A stretch of DNA of 64,000 bases, taken from Hypoxylon rubiginosum. Its lineage: Eukaryota > Ascomycota > Sordariomycetes > Xylariales > Hypoxylaceae. Location: positions 1,674,001 through 1,738,000 of the forward strand of contig CADCXA010000021.1 of assembly GCA_902806565.1 (NCBI GenBank), in the 5' to 3' direction. The translations under genes were made by a program, and so were the position numbers. This document shows, one piece after another, positions 10,995 through 23,329 of the stretch. Positions within the stretch are counted from its first letter, which is position 1; the number at the start of each line of letters is the position of its first letter. The notes below the pieces were generated by a model that saw only the letters and a program-made list of their open reading frames with translations, was not told the origin of the DNA and did no database searches.

Positions 10995-13970
10995 GGTCTC
11001 TTCTACCCTAGAACTACCTAGGCACTCACCGACTATTCTCATTGGTTTCTACTACTATATAGGTTGCACGAGCACATGCAAGCAAGCAGTACAAACAACC
11101 TTATTTAACCCGCAAATCTATAGCCAAGAACTGCGGACATTGGACACTCGATGGAACGCGTAGGTCCAGTCCGTGCAAACCCGCAAACATCGGGATCGGA
11201 AGCCCGGTTGCCTGAATAGGCAGGCAAGGCGTGAACTTCAGGTTTCGAGTCCTGTCTCCTGTTTGGCTGTTCTGGCTGTCACTGTCAAAAGGGCCTTGTT
11301 CGTGGGGGGTTCGCCCCCTGTCTCGCCTGTCTCGCCTCCTTGACCGTTTTTCTTTTTCGAGGTTCAGCTGCCGCGTCAATTTTCTCGAAGCCTTGCGACG
11401 CCGAGCTGAAAATCGAAAAATGTTACCGATTCTTCGGCCTCGGGTATTTTTATTTGCCTTGCGATGGAGAGGGCACATGAGCAAACCTGCGATCTACGCG
11501 ACTTTCATGCAAGCCCCTGAATACATAATACCACAACACTTGTAGAATGGTGGGTGAGACGAAATTTCCAAGAGGTGTGATGATACTCTTACATCTAATT
11601 TGAATATCCCATTCATGCTCGCGCTTCTAAAATGCCCTCATACCTCATACCGATGCACGTCGTATTATTAGACGAGCCTAACAAGCTCGGGATGTTCGAC
11701 TGCAAGAAATCCATGCTGTTCAACCCACACATTTCCCTCCCCCCCGTCATCGCACAAGCCTTACGTACGACATTGTGCTGCGACTTCACTTCATCTAGAA
11801 ATGGATTTGCCATTTACCGTACAAAAGCTTTCATGAGAAGGCCTCGAATCTATCGATCTTCAATGCGATCTCTAACTAGAATCATGGGCTTCCAAGATTT
11901 CCTTGCGAGTCTGTATTTATCCAGCGACCCTGACCCTGCGACGAATGGAACGCAGTTCCGCATTTATGACGAAATTGAAGACTTGAATGGATAGGCAGAT
12001 AGGTCCTCGATGCCAACCCGTGATCTCGCCTCCAACTGCTAGTCATCTTTCCACCTGGTCGGAAACTCTTCAACTTCGGCTCCTACGCATATCAACTCCG
12101 TGGAGAAGCTGTTCGAATGTGATCCTTCTAAGCGAAAGATTTGAGAGATTGTTACACTACTTACATCTACATCCCGTAATAACATTCTCGATACAAAAAG
12201 GAGAGAAGATCAAATTAATAATCATGATAATAAATAGAAAATGAAGGTTATATAGAACTGGTGTATGCCTTGAAATAACAATCTGACATCAGCTGCAGAA
12301 CAACCATCCTACGACGACGTTACAACTTACGGAGAAGGCAAATCACCTTATTGTAATATTCGTACGAAGGACAAAGATGACACTTCAGCAGAAGGTTCAC
12401 CGCTTTTTGAGCGCCGTCTTGGAGAGATTCGAAATGCCGTATCCAATCAGCGATATCGTTAAGTGCTCTTACTCGCCGATCCTCTCCCTTCCTCTCCCTT
12501 TCCTCCCCCTAGAGGCGGCATGCCGACGACGAGGCACACGAGGCCACATGAGGCACATTCCTCCCATTCTCCTCACGCTGGCCAGTGGCCACTAGCAACT
12601 AGCAACCTTTTTGTCATTAGTGCGCTTGTTAATTATGACATGTGTCTTGGACCCTGAATATAATCTTCCAAATAGGGTATCATGTTCCACTCTTTATTGT
12701 CTCGTCCCCGGGACCCTGCAAGGGGCTAGGGGGGCTATTCCCCATCCCGGCGTCAACCCCGGCAAGCCTTCACGCATCATCCGCATCTGCAGTTCGCAAT
12801 CTCGATTTTCGAGTCCAGTCTTACCAGTCTTACACAACACATCGTGAATTTTTCCTTTCCCACCGCTAACGCCTTACTCTAATGTATCCAAGACGATCCA
12901 GCGCTTATTGCTCCCACTAGAGTGATCGTCCCGCAAACTATGTACAGACGGTACGGATTAAAACGTCACTATCATGGACATACCCTCAGGCGCTAAAGCG
13001 GCAGAAGCTAGGTCTGCGCTAAGTCTGCGCTATGGCGTGCAGAGACGACCTCCGCAACTAGTGACAACTTATTACCATTGATAGTATAATATGCTGTTGA
13101 AATACCGGTTTAGCATTTGCCATCATATACTTATGAAGTCCCATTCCCGAGCCACGAGCCGCGGTATAGCAACATCGAGAGCCAACTCTTGCTTGCCTCA
13201 GCGGATACGTGTCGGGCTAGATACGACTACGTCGTTGGCTTGAGAAACTACATAGTATGATGACTGATCGTCTAGAAACAACCCTATCTTACTCACCACT
13301 TTACATCCTTTGGCGATCCCGTCGGATCAAATACCCCTAATTCGCACAGACATCTCACGAACAGTTCTCTTCCTCAAAGAGAACCGAAGAGCCTCTATTC
13401 CTGGTGATTATCAGATCTTAGAGATCCTAATAAGATGAGTGGATGTGTCCACGTGGTCATGTACAAATTGATTACGATTACGGCAGACGCACATGTCTAG
13501 AAACACTAGCCTAGCATACCGAAGTAGTTGATCCATTTTGCTGTGGGCATTTCCCAGCCTCAACAATAACACCTACCGGACCTAACGACCTACTAGTAAG
13601 TAACCACAATACCGGGAATATTGTTACGTAACACATACCTATAGAAAGGCTTCCAGAACTGTTAGCCTTGGCATAGTTCTTCTTTTTTGCTGCGAGAGAC
13701 AGCATTAACCGAGCCTTATAGGACTCCACCGCAGCAGATGAGTTGCAGCCGATAGAACGTGCGCCGGCATGCCTCCCGCATAGGCCTAGGCTGAGCCAAG
13801 ACAACTACATAAGACACCCTTGGAACATGAACACATTCGAAGACGGAGCGGAGCTGACAAGGCGCCAAGATGGTGATTACCGCACGTGATACGACATGGT
13901 CATCACGGAGCAAGTAGATATGGAGGGTGACCTCGGATGGGTGGCTCCTCGACGTTGCGTTGCTCCTGTG

Positions 13971-14003
13971 TGTCTAGTGTATGTCTAGTGTATGTCTAGT
14001 GTA
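13971..14003. repeat. 11-nt tandem repeat, three perfect copies
   Basis: TGTCTAGTGTA occurs three times head to tail without mismatch, so the array is recent or actively homogenised. Confidence 0.9.
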
Positions 14004-15303
14004 GCATCTCGATAATATTTCATAGTATTTCAGATTACCATCATCCAGGGTTACGAATGGAATCCTACCCAAGGCGACTCAGAATAATACTCACTCCAAA
14101 AACTCAGACGTGGTAAGGATCCGACGCTATGGAGATGACGGACTTGATTCGAAATTTCGAACAGGCTCTCTCCGCGAAAACTCCCTTGGCCGGATTTCAA
14201 TTCGGCACGAACCTACCTAGGAATCCCTAAAAGGCGATACGCCGCAAACACCAATGCCAACGTCGTAGCCCTTGTTTTCCATATTCCATATCGCGACGGC
14301 AGTCGGGACGCACGACACATTGCCCGACACAGCAGTTCGCTCTGTTCGCTTCGGGCGGGAGACGCCGAGTCATTTGGCTCGTAGCGAAAGTCAGACAGCC
14401 AAACCCCGAAATTCTCAAAATTCTTTGCGTAACGGCGAGCAAACGGCGAGGAGCGGGGACCGGCTTGCTCCTAAACTTAGGTGTGGCTTGACAGTGCTTT
14501 GAATAGCCTTTCTAGACAAAGTCCGAAGGACATTTTAGCCTGTAAAGATGCGTAAGATGCCGAAGAACGAGGCGAAATAAGAACGAGCAAAAGGAAGTAC
14601 CTATGGAAAAGCCACGTTACCACGTTACCCACTAGCCACAAAAGGCGGGAATAATTCGGGCTTTGCTTTCTAGCTTTCTCACTGGAGAACGAGCCATTTG
14701 CATCAATCGCATCGTACCAGACAGCGGTAGAACGTGCCACTAGGGTGGATTACATCATGTAATATTTTTCCCCGATTTTCTCCAATGCGAATAGAATATC
14801 GTCAACTTGACGCTGTTACTAAGAGCCCTTTGGAAATCCCGAAGCGCAAGTTATTATTTGGCAACTGGACTCTTTAATCCCGTCCACCAATTGCTCTATT
14901 ATCTCAGTCCTAAGATATATACCTTCGTAGTGCGACCTGAACGAAACATTCGCTTGCGATAGCATTCATATTCATACATATCATATCAAGCATTTGATAA
15001 CCAATTACCTAAACCATTTAGACGAACTAATAAGAATACCTCGAGCAATTACTCAACGCACCAAGTGCGCACTTTTTCAGAAATTTAGCACCTAGAAATA
15101 GACGTCATTAAAGGCAACATAATCATCATCAGATATTGTCAATCATCACACATAATTCGACCAAAGCCGACTCGTCAATTGTCAAGCATTAATACGACCC
15201 CGCGGCATATCAAAGCGGGAGCTCAGCTAAATAAAAAGCTATACACACACGCGCACACACATAGACGAGATATAGACACACCAACCAAAAAAACACCGCA
15301 ACC

Positions 15304-16026
15304 ATGAAGGTCGTCTCGAAAGAAGAAGAGCAGGCGCACTACAACGAAGTCCTAAAGGGCGGCTCGATCGGCGGCGCGCTGGGCATAGGCTTCGGCGTGG
15401 TGGGCGTGATGGCGGCGTCGCGGCGGTACCCGGCCTTCCGGTCGCTGACGGTGCCGTTCCGCGCGTTCCTCGTCACCTCGACGGCGACGTTCGGCGCCAT
15501 CGTGAACGCGGAGCGGCACTCGAACGCCTTCCACCGGGCCAACAACCCGATGAACTTCTACGTGGACGAGGCCCAGCGCGCGCAGGACCTGATCCGCCAG
15601 CAGGAGACGGGCCGCGAGCGGTTCACGGCCTGGGGCCGCGAGAACCGGTACAGCATCGTGTTCGCGTCGTGGGTCGCCGCCATGGGCGTCGCGCTGGGCA
15701 TCGTCGGGCGCAACCGGTACCTGACGGCCAGCCAGAAGCTCGTGCAGGCCAGGATGTACGCGCAGGGCCTGACGCTCGCCGTGCTGGTGGCCAGCGCCGT
15801 GTTCGAGACCGCGGACGCCAAGAGCGGCACGGGCCGCTGGGAGACCGTCAAGGTGATCGACCCGAATGACCCCGAGCACAAGCACCTCATCGAGAAGCGC
15901 GTCCACCGCGAGGAGTACGAGGGCCAGGACCTGTGGAAGGATATGGTGGCCGCCGAGGAGCGGAGGCTGGCCGCGCAGAAGGAGGCGAAGAAGAATAACA
16001 GCAGCAACAACAGCTCCTCACAATAG
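15304..16026 (+). CDS. rcf2: Rcf2-like respiratory supercomplex factor (HIG1 domain)
   Basis: A single-exon gene of 240 residues; the start has a good context (ACCATGAAG). Hydrophobic segments lie at about residues 19-40, 49-70, 117-136 and 148-165. The pair at 117-165, with the Arg/Gly-rich turn GIVGRNRYLTASQK between helices, is the HIG1 (hypoxia-induced gene 1) type domain. The tail is charged and ends in an Asn/Ser run. In yeast Rcf2 sits in the inner mitochondrial membrane, binds cytochrome c oxidase and supports III-IV supercomplexes and their activity. Length and architecture fit the fungal Rcf2 family rather than the shorter Rcf1. Codon third positions are strongly GC-biased, in contrast to the AT-richer flanks. 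Confidence 0.87.
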   Translation: MKVVSKEEEQAHYNEVLKGGSIGGALGIGFGVVGVMAASRRYPAFRSLTVPFRAFLVTSTATFGAIVNAERHSNAFHRANNPMNFYVDEAQRAQDLIRQQETGRERFTAWGRENRYSIVFASWVAAMGVALGIVGRNRYLTASQKLVQARMYAQGLTLAVLVASAVFETADAKSGTGRWETVKVIDPNDPEHKHLIEKRVHREEYEGQDLWKDMVAAEERRLAAQKEAKKNNSSNNSSSQ

Positions 16027-16824
16027 ACGGAAAATGGCCGATGATGGCGATGGCCAGATCGCATATTGGGGAAGTTAGAAATAGAAAATGGGATGAGACG
16101 GACGGCATAACACAAGGAGAGGCGGGCTGCTAGGCCGGATGGGCAACTCCTTGTGTGGTGTGTGGTTTTTCCTGCATTACGTTTCTTTAGATCATTGTCC
16201 GGGAGTTTTTGGGTCCGCGGTTTGGACTCCGGTGGTGATGATTTCTTTTCCTCTCCTCTTTTCTCTCCTTTCTTGTACAAATACCAAAAGCAAGCATGGT
16301 GCATTCTTCTATACCGCACCCTCGACGGAGACGATCAGTTCTATTTCGAAGATTAAAATTTTAGGGGGGGGCCTTGGAAAAAAGCCCCCTTCACGGTGGT
16401 TTGGGGAATGAGGATAGGGAAACTGGCGGCAACGGGGATGATAGATGAATCGATCATGCATAATATACTATTACAACATAGACAGACCACTTCCACTTCT
16501 ACTTTGACTAGGTACTGTACAAGAGTAACTCGCCATCCTGTGATCTGACCATATCCGAGATATATCCAACATCCGATCCCCCTATAACCTCCTTTTATAC
16601 CGTCCAACCTCCTTCCCCCTTAGACATATCCCCTTAAAAAAACAGTGCGCTAATATCAGTATTGACCTCCAATCCCTCTTTCCAACGCATGCGTGTGTGA
16701 TTAAATACGTATCTCCGAATAGATAAATCCTCGGTCCAACAAAAACACGGCGGTATAAATCCGTTTCTAGGTTTGTTAAAGTCTAGATTAGGTAGGTCTG
16801 CCATACCTATACCTGTACCTATAC
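16027..16824. other. intergenic region between convergent genes
   Basis: Contains the 3' flanks of rcf2 and of the kelch gene. A short direct repeat (TACCTATACC-like) at about 16803-16830 sits just downstream of the kelch stop codon. No gene seen. Confidence 0.6.
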
Positions 16825-18417
16825 CTACACCTCGATCGTAAAGTGGCTGATCTGCGAGTAGTACGCGTGCACGGCGAGCTCGAGGATCCAGACGTCGCCG
16901 AAGACCTCGCCGCCGTCGAACCCGCCGACGACGACGAGCCGGCTGTCGTGGAGGACGGTGCCGTGGTAGCCCCTCCCGCTGGGCGGCAGGCCGTAGACGC
17001 GGCGCTTGTCCCACGTCATGGTGACGAGGTTGAGCAGGAGCACGTCGTTGGAGTACTCGTTGCCGTCGTGGCCGCCGACGACGAAGAGGTAGGACCCTAC
17101 TATGGTCGACGTGTGCGAGAGCCGCCGGAACGTGACGGGCACGTGCACAGACCGCCACGCGTGCGCGTCCACGTCGTACACCCACACGTCGTTGAAGCAC
17201 TCGCCGCCGTCCGAGCCCCCGTAGATGATCAGCTTGCTGCCCACCATGTTGGCCGTGTGGTAGCCGCGCGCCTTGGGGCGCCCGACGTCTTTAGTCGGGG
17301 TGCTGCCGTTCGAACCGGACCCCGACGAGGGACCCGACACCAGCTTCCAGCTCATCTTGTGCACGTCGGTGACGTCGAGCCGCCAGATGTCGTTGAGGGC
17401 GCGCACGCCGTCGCCGCCGCCGAACATGTAGATGCCGTTCTTGTAGAGGCAGGCCGTGTGGGCGCGGCGCGGGCTCGGCGACCCGCGATCGCTAACGATA
17501 CGAGGGCGGTGCCAGCGGAAGTTGACGGTGTCGAGCACGTACACGTCGTTGTAGTAGGCGGGGCCGTCGCCGCCGCCGAAGACGACGAGGCGCTTGCCGA
17601 CGGCCGTGCAGGTCATGGCGCGCAGCGGCACGGGCACGTCGCCCGACACGTGCGGGCTGCTCCAGTGGAAGGAGTCGGCGTCGAGCACGTACAGCTCGTT
17701 GAAGCACGCGCGCGAGTCGCACCCGCCGAACACGTACACGTTGCTGCCGATCAGCGTGGTAGTGTGCGCCCGCAGCGGCGTGTGCGGCGCCCCGGACACG
17801 GGGGCGCGCGACCAGTACATGCCCGACGAGGGCGCGGCCGGCACGTCGGGCGCCGTCTTGGGGTCCTGCAGGGGCGGGAAGGGGACGTGGGGTCCCCGCG
17901 GCCGCGGAGGCGCCGACGCCTTGCGCGACGCGCCTGAGGTCGAGGTCGAACCCGTGGTGGTGATGGTGGTGGCCCGGCCCGCTATGGCCGACGTCGAGCG
18001 CATGGCTACCGGGCGGCGCTCGGGGTCTGGGGGGTTGTTGGAGGCCGATCCGGCCTGCGGATCGGAGGGCACGGGGGTGTTGTGGTCGCCATGGCGGCGG
18101 AGGGTGAGGGTGGGGATAGGGGTCGGGTTGGACGGGGGCGGGGGCGAGGCGTAGGCAGACTTGGAGGAGACGGAGTGGGAGCGGGAGCGTATCGAGGGCT
18201 CCGAGGCCTTGCGTCTGCTGGAGGAGCCGCCCTGGCTCTTGGACGAGAGGTGGCCCGGGGTATGGCTGCGGGTGGGAGGAGGGGGGACGCGGTCTAGAGC
18301 TTCGCTTCGTTCGTTTGCGCTGCTGCCGCCGTCGGTGGAGGGCGACGTGATCTTCTGGGACCGGATCGTCCTAGACTTACTGCCCGTCGCGGTGGGCGAT
18401 CGTGGGTTCTCGGCCAT
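16825..18417 (-). CDS. kelch-repeat beta-propeller protein
   Basis: Single exon, 530 residues, starting at the ATG at 18417 (context CAAATGGCC; no earlier ATG exists in frame). The first 200 residues are basic, Ser/Pro-rich and probably disordered. Residues about 205-525 form a propeller with six double-glycine blades, in order VYVFGG, LVVFGG, IYMFGG, LIIYGG, LFVVGG and LVVVGG, each followed by a W/L-containing outer strand such as NDVWVYDVD. Blade 4 has a Gly/Ser insertion in front of it. Kelch propellers of this plan act as protein-interaction scaffolds in cell polarity, signalling or ubiquitin ligation; nothing narrows this down. It has no BTB domain, so it is not simply a copy of the gene at the left edge. 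Confidence 0.88.
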   Translation of the reverse strand: MAENPRSPTATGSKSRTIRSQKITSPSTDGGSSANERSEALDRVPPPPTRSHTPGHLSSKSQGGSSSRRKASEPSIRSRSHSVSSKSAYASPPPPSNPTPIPTLTLRRHGDHNTPVPSDPQAGSASNNPPDPERRPVAMRSTSAIAGRATTITTTGSTSTSGASRKASAPPRPRGPHVPFPPLQDPKTAPDVPAAPSSGMYWSRAPVSGAPHTPLRAHTTTLIGSNVYVFGGCDSRACFNELYVLDADSFHWSSPHVSGDVPVPLRAMTCTAVGKRLVVFGGGDGPAYYNDVYVLDTVNFRWHRPRIVSDRGSPSPRRAHTACLYKNGIYMFGGGDGVRALNDIWRLDVTDVHKMSWKLVSGPSSGSGSNGSTPTKDVGRPKARGYHTANMVGSKLIIYGGSDGGECFNDVWVYDVDAHAWRSVHVPVTFRRLSHTSTIVGSYLFVVGGHDGNEYSNDVLLLNLVTMTWDKRRVYGLPPSGRGYHGTVLHDSRLVVVGGFDGGEVFGDVWILELAVHAYYSQISHFTIEV

Positions 18418-20149
18418 TTGGTAAATCGTCAACACATCTCCTTATTTTTTCCTACGCCCACAAAATTCTTAGTCTCTTCGGTTTGTGTGACCTGTTGAAT
18501 GTCACATCTGCCACACGGTCGGATTGCCAAAGCTAGGTAGTCATCTAACAACCTAGCCTAGTCTCTCGGTAATCAATGGATGGGTGGCGCCAGGACATGG
18601 AGAAACCTTGACCAGGTGGATTCGGAACATAGGATGAGAAGCTCTAGTTCAAGTCTAGACTAGACTCCAAGAGTTCCGACGATGTTTGCAAAACTAGCGA
18701 TCGAAGAGATAAATTGAGATGGGTCTGAAAGATGGATATTGTCGGTATTCAGACTTGGTGACTGGGAGAATCGTCTAGGATATGATGGCAGATAAAAATG
18801 GTTCTATTACGAAAAAATAATAAAAAGTCGACAGGCCACGCGGGCATTCTTCGCTTCACCTAGCCCCTGCATGAAATTGGGCACTTTTCTAGAAAGAGAT
18901 TGAAGCTGTTGCTTGTCAACGTCGGAGACTTTTTTCGAACGAATTATCGTCCTCGACCAATCCCGCGTCTTCCCCGCCTTGGCTAGCTGGTAGTTTATAT
19001 CGGCACGGAGCCGGCCCATATTACTGTTACGTAAGCGTTGAGTAGGCCAATAAACTGTTTCGTCACACTGGTAAGATTCCTACCGTATAGTTGCAGACAT
19101 ATAGGACTATGCAACTGATTAGGTATTTAAGAGCTCTTACTCTTAGTTATCTAACTGCAGGTAGTGGTTTATTTGAAAGAAACTGTCTTCGGTTTCCCGT
19201 AGAAAATGAGAACTTGGAAGTTTGTTAATGGTGACAGGTGCTACATAAGAGCAAGTATCAGTCTTAGGAAACCAAGACAGCTCCAAGTTAGATCTAGAGG
19301 CGAGCCTGCATGTTAAATCATTCTAAACTCTACCTAGGTAGTAGGTTGACTTGGTTGGACGATGGGTTGTGAGAATTAACTGAGATAGAACGCGCTGTTG
19401 TGTCTCGGTGTAATATGCACACAGTTCCAATTATCCACAGCCATAAATCTATATCATCACATCACATCACGGTCTATATCTTCACCTTTTGCGGCAACGG
19501 TCCAGAGAATACATAATATGACTCGAGGGTTAATGGGCTCTTCCACGAGGTCTGTCCTGACGTTTGACCGGCCAGATGTGAGAGATGACTTCTAAGCAGC
19601 GACTGGATCAGGCCGGAATCCAAATGCTGCAACTTCGCGTGCCTCTAAGCTTATGATGAGGTAGATTGCAGTTTTGAGTGTGATATTAATAGCTCCTCGA
19701 CCCTCTCCTATATAGACATTGAGCTTGTCGGCGACGGGTTCAAATGAAATAGGCGTACTTGGATCATCCTCTTTGCCCTTCCGATGGCCTTGGAGTTCTC
19801 GTGGTAATCTCGGGCGGGAGCCAACAATTATCAGCAACGCTTCAAATAGAGGATATGAACCCCGGGTACATATTCGCCTAAAGCCGCTCTTCGTATTCGC
19901 GGTATTTTGCCTTCACCTGGGTACAGATGTCGCCGTTCAAGGAGTTGAAACTGCATAAGAAATATGTAGGTAGTCAATTCTTACCTAAAAAGCAAGCTAC
20001 GGCGGGGTGATTGCCAATCAGAACGTGGGGCTTTGCGATAAACGATAAAGCGAGTAGTACGTACCTAGGTACTTTTCCTTCTACATGAAAATAAAAACTG
20101 ATCGAGACAAAACCTGAAAAATCCATACTTCAGACCTAAATTCATAAAA
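18418..20149. other. intergenic region between divergent genes
   Basis: Upstream regions of the kelch gene (minus) and dus3 (plus). It contains a 12-bp perfect palindrome GTACCTAGGTAC at 20061-20072, about 80 nt before the dus3 ATG. The small open frames (for example 18807-19019 and 19592-19837, minus) are unrecognised. Confidence 0.5.
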
Positions 20150-22499
20150 ATGGCGGATAATCAGCTCGTCGAGAGTAGTAAGGCCGCGGGAATCCTGACT
20201 GACGCGAAAGATTCCTCAAAGCTTGTCGCCACTGGCAATACGCATGCTCAAGGTTCATCAGATACCGTCGAGGCTGACGGTCCTGCCTCTAAGAAACGAA
20301 AAGTTGATCATGAAGAGACAAAACAGGAATCACGACAGGAAAATTCGACAGACAGAGTCCGAGGTTGTGCACCCGTGAAAGCCGAGTAAGTGGTTTTTAT
20401 GCTGCCTGCTATGCACGCTTGAAAACTAAAATTCGTTACCAGATATCTCATCTCATCCGAAGCTCAACCCAAGGTCATCGATGATGATGCGGCGGAAGCT
20501 TCCATTGCTACCGACGATGCTGTCAGTGGCAAGCCAAATCCCCAAGGCGAAGACGGAAGGAATGGGAAGAAGCGGAAGAAGCAAGGCGGTCAAAACCAGA
20601 ACCGCAACTACGGTCATTTCGAGGATGCGATACGCCTTTGCAACAGCGTCACCTACACCAACGAATTCTCACCCAAGCCATGCAAATTTGGCGAGAGATG
20701 CAACTTGTCTCACGATATACGCAAGTATCTCAAAGAGGGTCGACGTGGGGATCTAGAGACACTTGATGGCAAATGCCCCATCTTCGAGAAATACGGCCGA
20801 TGCATTTCGGGATGGAAGTGCCGATTCGTAAAGAGTCACTCGAAGGAAATCGACCATGAAGATGGACGCAAGGAGCTTATCCTACTTCAGAACTCGGAAC
20901 CTCTAGAAGTCGATGAAGACCCCGACAAACGACCAGGAATTGCCAACGTCGTGACCTCGGATACTAAGTGGGACCTAGCCAGGAGAAAGGTTAAGTTTGA
21001 GAAGTCCGAACCGTACATCAAGTGGCTCGAGAAGGACACGGATATCACGAAGAAGTTCTACAACAGGAAAAAGAAAGAAGGGGATAATCAAGCAGACGCC
21101 GATGCCGCCGAAGAACTCAGGGCTCAATTCGTGGACCCTCCGCTCAAACCGTCGGAGAAAAGGAAGATTTACTTTGGTAAGGAGACTCCCGTACTTGCTC
21201 CTCTGACCACGCAAGGAAATCTGCCCTTCCGACGGCTGTGTGTCGAATTAGGAGCTCAGATTACATATTCGGAGATGGCTATGGGAATGCCACTCGTGCA
21301 GGGACAGAAAGGCGAGTGGGCACTCATGAAGTGTCATGAATCCGAGACGGCGTCCCCTCGATTCACCCCCGAGAGTGGCACGATTGTGAAGGGCTACGAC
21401 AATTCCAAGGATCTGAAGTTTGGTGCTCAGATCTCGGGAAACCAACCCTGGGTCGCGATGAAAGCAACGGAGGCATTGACTCGATACCTTCCCCATCTTC
21501 GAGTGGTAGACCTGAACTGTGGTTGCCCTATCGATCTGGTCTATCAGAGTGGTGCGGGATCTGCCCTGCTTGACACGCCTAGCAAACTCGAAAAGATAGT
21601 CCGAGGTATGAATATTGTTTCTGGGGAGGTGCCTATCACGGCCAAGCTGCGAACGGGTGTCCGAGACGGAAAACCAACAGCGGACAGACTTATCGAGAGG
21701 CTTGCTTTTGGAGGTCAAGATACCCGGGATAGACTAGGAGCACCCGGATGCGCAGCAATCACACTGCACGGGCGGAGCAGACAACAGCGATATACGAAGA
21801 GCGCCAACTGGTCTTACATCGCGGAATGCGCCGCCCTCATTAAGTCTTACAAGGAGAAGAAGGACAAGCTCGCGGGTACTGCTATGGAAACGGACGAGAG
21901 CACTCAGGCCAACACGGCAGATGGGAAAGTCTATTTTATCGGCAACGGAGACTGCTACTCGCACGTGGACTACTTCGACCATATCGACAAGGCTGGGGTT
22001 GACACGGTCATGATTGCGCGGGGCGCCATGGTGAAGCCTTGGCTCTTCGAGGAGATCGAGAAGGGGCAGTATCTGGACAAGTCGGCATCGGAGCGGTTAG
22101 GCTACGTGGAGAAGTTCGTCCGTTATGGGCTAGAAGCCTGGGGTTCTGACGAACTGGGTCTGGGCTTCACGAGACGGTTCCTGCTGGAGTGGTTGAGCTT
22201 CACGCATCGGTACGTGCCAGTTGGCCTCTTGGAACATTTGCCCCCTAGCCTCAACGACAGGCCTCCGCGGTACAGGGGTAGGAATGATCTCGAGACTCTG
22301 CTTGCCAGTGATAACTATCAAGACTGGATCAAGATCAGGTACGTTCTAGCCCTTATTTTCTTCTTCTTTTACTCCTTCTTATCTGGGACAACGAACTAAT
22401 AGAGGACGTAGCGAGATGTTCCTGGGCCCTGCTCATCCGAGCTTCAAATTTCAGCCGAAGCATAAGTCTAACAGCTACGAGATGGAGGCGGAAGGATAA
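20150..22499 (+). CDS. dus3: tRNA-dihydrouridine(47) synthase Dus3
   Basis: Exons 20150-20385, 20443-22338 and 22412-22499, 739 residues; donors GTAAGT and GTACGT. The N-terminus is lysine/acid-rich with an NLS-like KKRKVDHE. Two CCCH-type zinc fingers follow (about residues 148-168, [11 protein letters not shown], and about 189-212, with [10 protein letters not shown]), as is diagnostic for Dus3. The flavin-binding TIM-barrel domain starts near residue 325 ([17 protein letters not shown]). LNCGCPID at about 436 carries the catalytic-loop cysteine, and [16 protein letters not shown] is the conserved barrel motif. The last exon adds the tail [14 protein letters not shown]. The enzyme reduces uridine 47 in the tRNA variable loop with NADPH and FMN; homologues also modify some mRNAs. 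Length fits the family (yeast Dus3 about 670). Confidence 0.95.
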
Positions 22500-23329
22500 G
22501 GAACCGCACACCTCTATATATACCTTCAAAAGCAATCGTTTAGCCGTGGTCCTTTGATTGGTGAACGCTGCCTACTGCCTGCTGCTGGGACGCGTGGCTG
22601 TGGCTTCATGTAACCAGCCAGATTGCATTTTGCTGAGGTCCAAGTCACTAGGCAGAAGCCAACGTATGTGTGACTAAATAGTGGTATGATAAAAGAAAAT
22701 AAACTTGTTATTACTGCTACTGCATTAGCTTTGCAATTATCGTGGAGTTGTGATTAGAATACAAAGTTAGAGTCCAAGTTATTGTTCTCCTTTCTCTCCC
22801 TTAACACTAGTATCTAGGTACTTATGGGTATATACATGTCTTTTACGAGTTGCATAAGTCGGGGCCAGTCGGAGCTCGGGGAAGTTTGAGATGTAACTGC
22901 AACGTCATTTTTGTCCCTTGCTAAGAGCCCTGGAACTGACGTAGTCGACTTCCAAGCTCTTTTCAGCCCCACCATTCACTGAACCAGCTCAGCCCAGCAG
23001 CCAGCAGCTGCGGGACGTAGGAACGTAACGGACAAGGCCACATATCGGCCAACTTCTACTTCTATATTTTTAAAACACCCTTTTTTCTTCGTCCTTAAAC
23101 TACCAAGCTTTGTTGCCCCTAGCACAACAATAAAAAAGGCACATATCCTGTCTTTTCTCTCTTTTCATACGCCAATAACTTCACCTGCATCCCGAGACAC
23201 GCAGGGCTGTTCTTAAACTCGCCAATTCTCCTTTGACAACACATTTAGGCATTGCTGCACCGAGCACACGCCTCCCTCTCCCGACCCATCCACCACTAAC
23301 AAGTATCGCAACGGAAACCAGTCTTCAAG
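22500..23329. other. intergenic region, tandem genes
   Basis: 3' flank of dus3 and promoter of the BAP31-like gene. The last 300 nt before the ATG are pyrimidine-rich, as is common upstream of fungal housekeeping genes. No other gene seen. Confidence 0.6.

Larger units (their letters stand above)
7095..15303. other. 8.2 kb stretch without a supportable gene
   Basis: Begins with the sfp1 promoter side and ends with the rcf2 promoter. I found no conserved exon on either strand. The longest open frames (for example 11632-11994, 120 codons) resemble no protein I know and lack splice context. Several short tandem repeats lie here and are listed separately. A tRNA B-box-like string occurs at 11241-11252 without a foldable tRNA around it. 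Spliced non-coding RNAs or tiny multi-exon genes could have escaped notice. Confidence 0.45.

Noticed and set aside
11220..11262. tRNA-like string (GGTTTCGAGTCC B-box)
   Set aside because: No 5-bp T-stem with a 7-nt loop and no pairing acceptor stem could be found; at most a decayed tRNA-derived element.
11632..11994. 120-codon open frame in the gene-poor stretch
   Set aside because: Unlike known proteins, with no promoter or splice context; consistent with chance.
7095..15303. Transposon or CRISPR-like array
   Set aside because: No transposase or reverse-transcriptase motifs, terminal repeats, or regularly spaced repeat-spacer units were seen.
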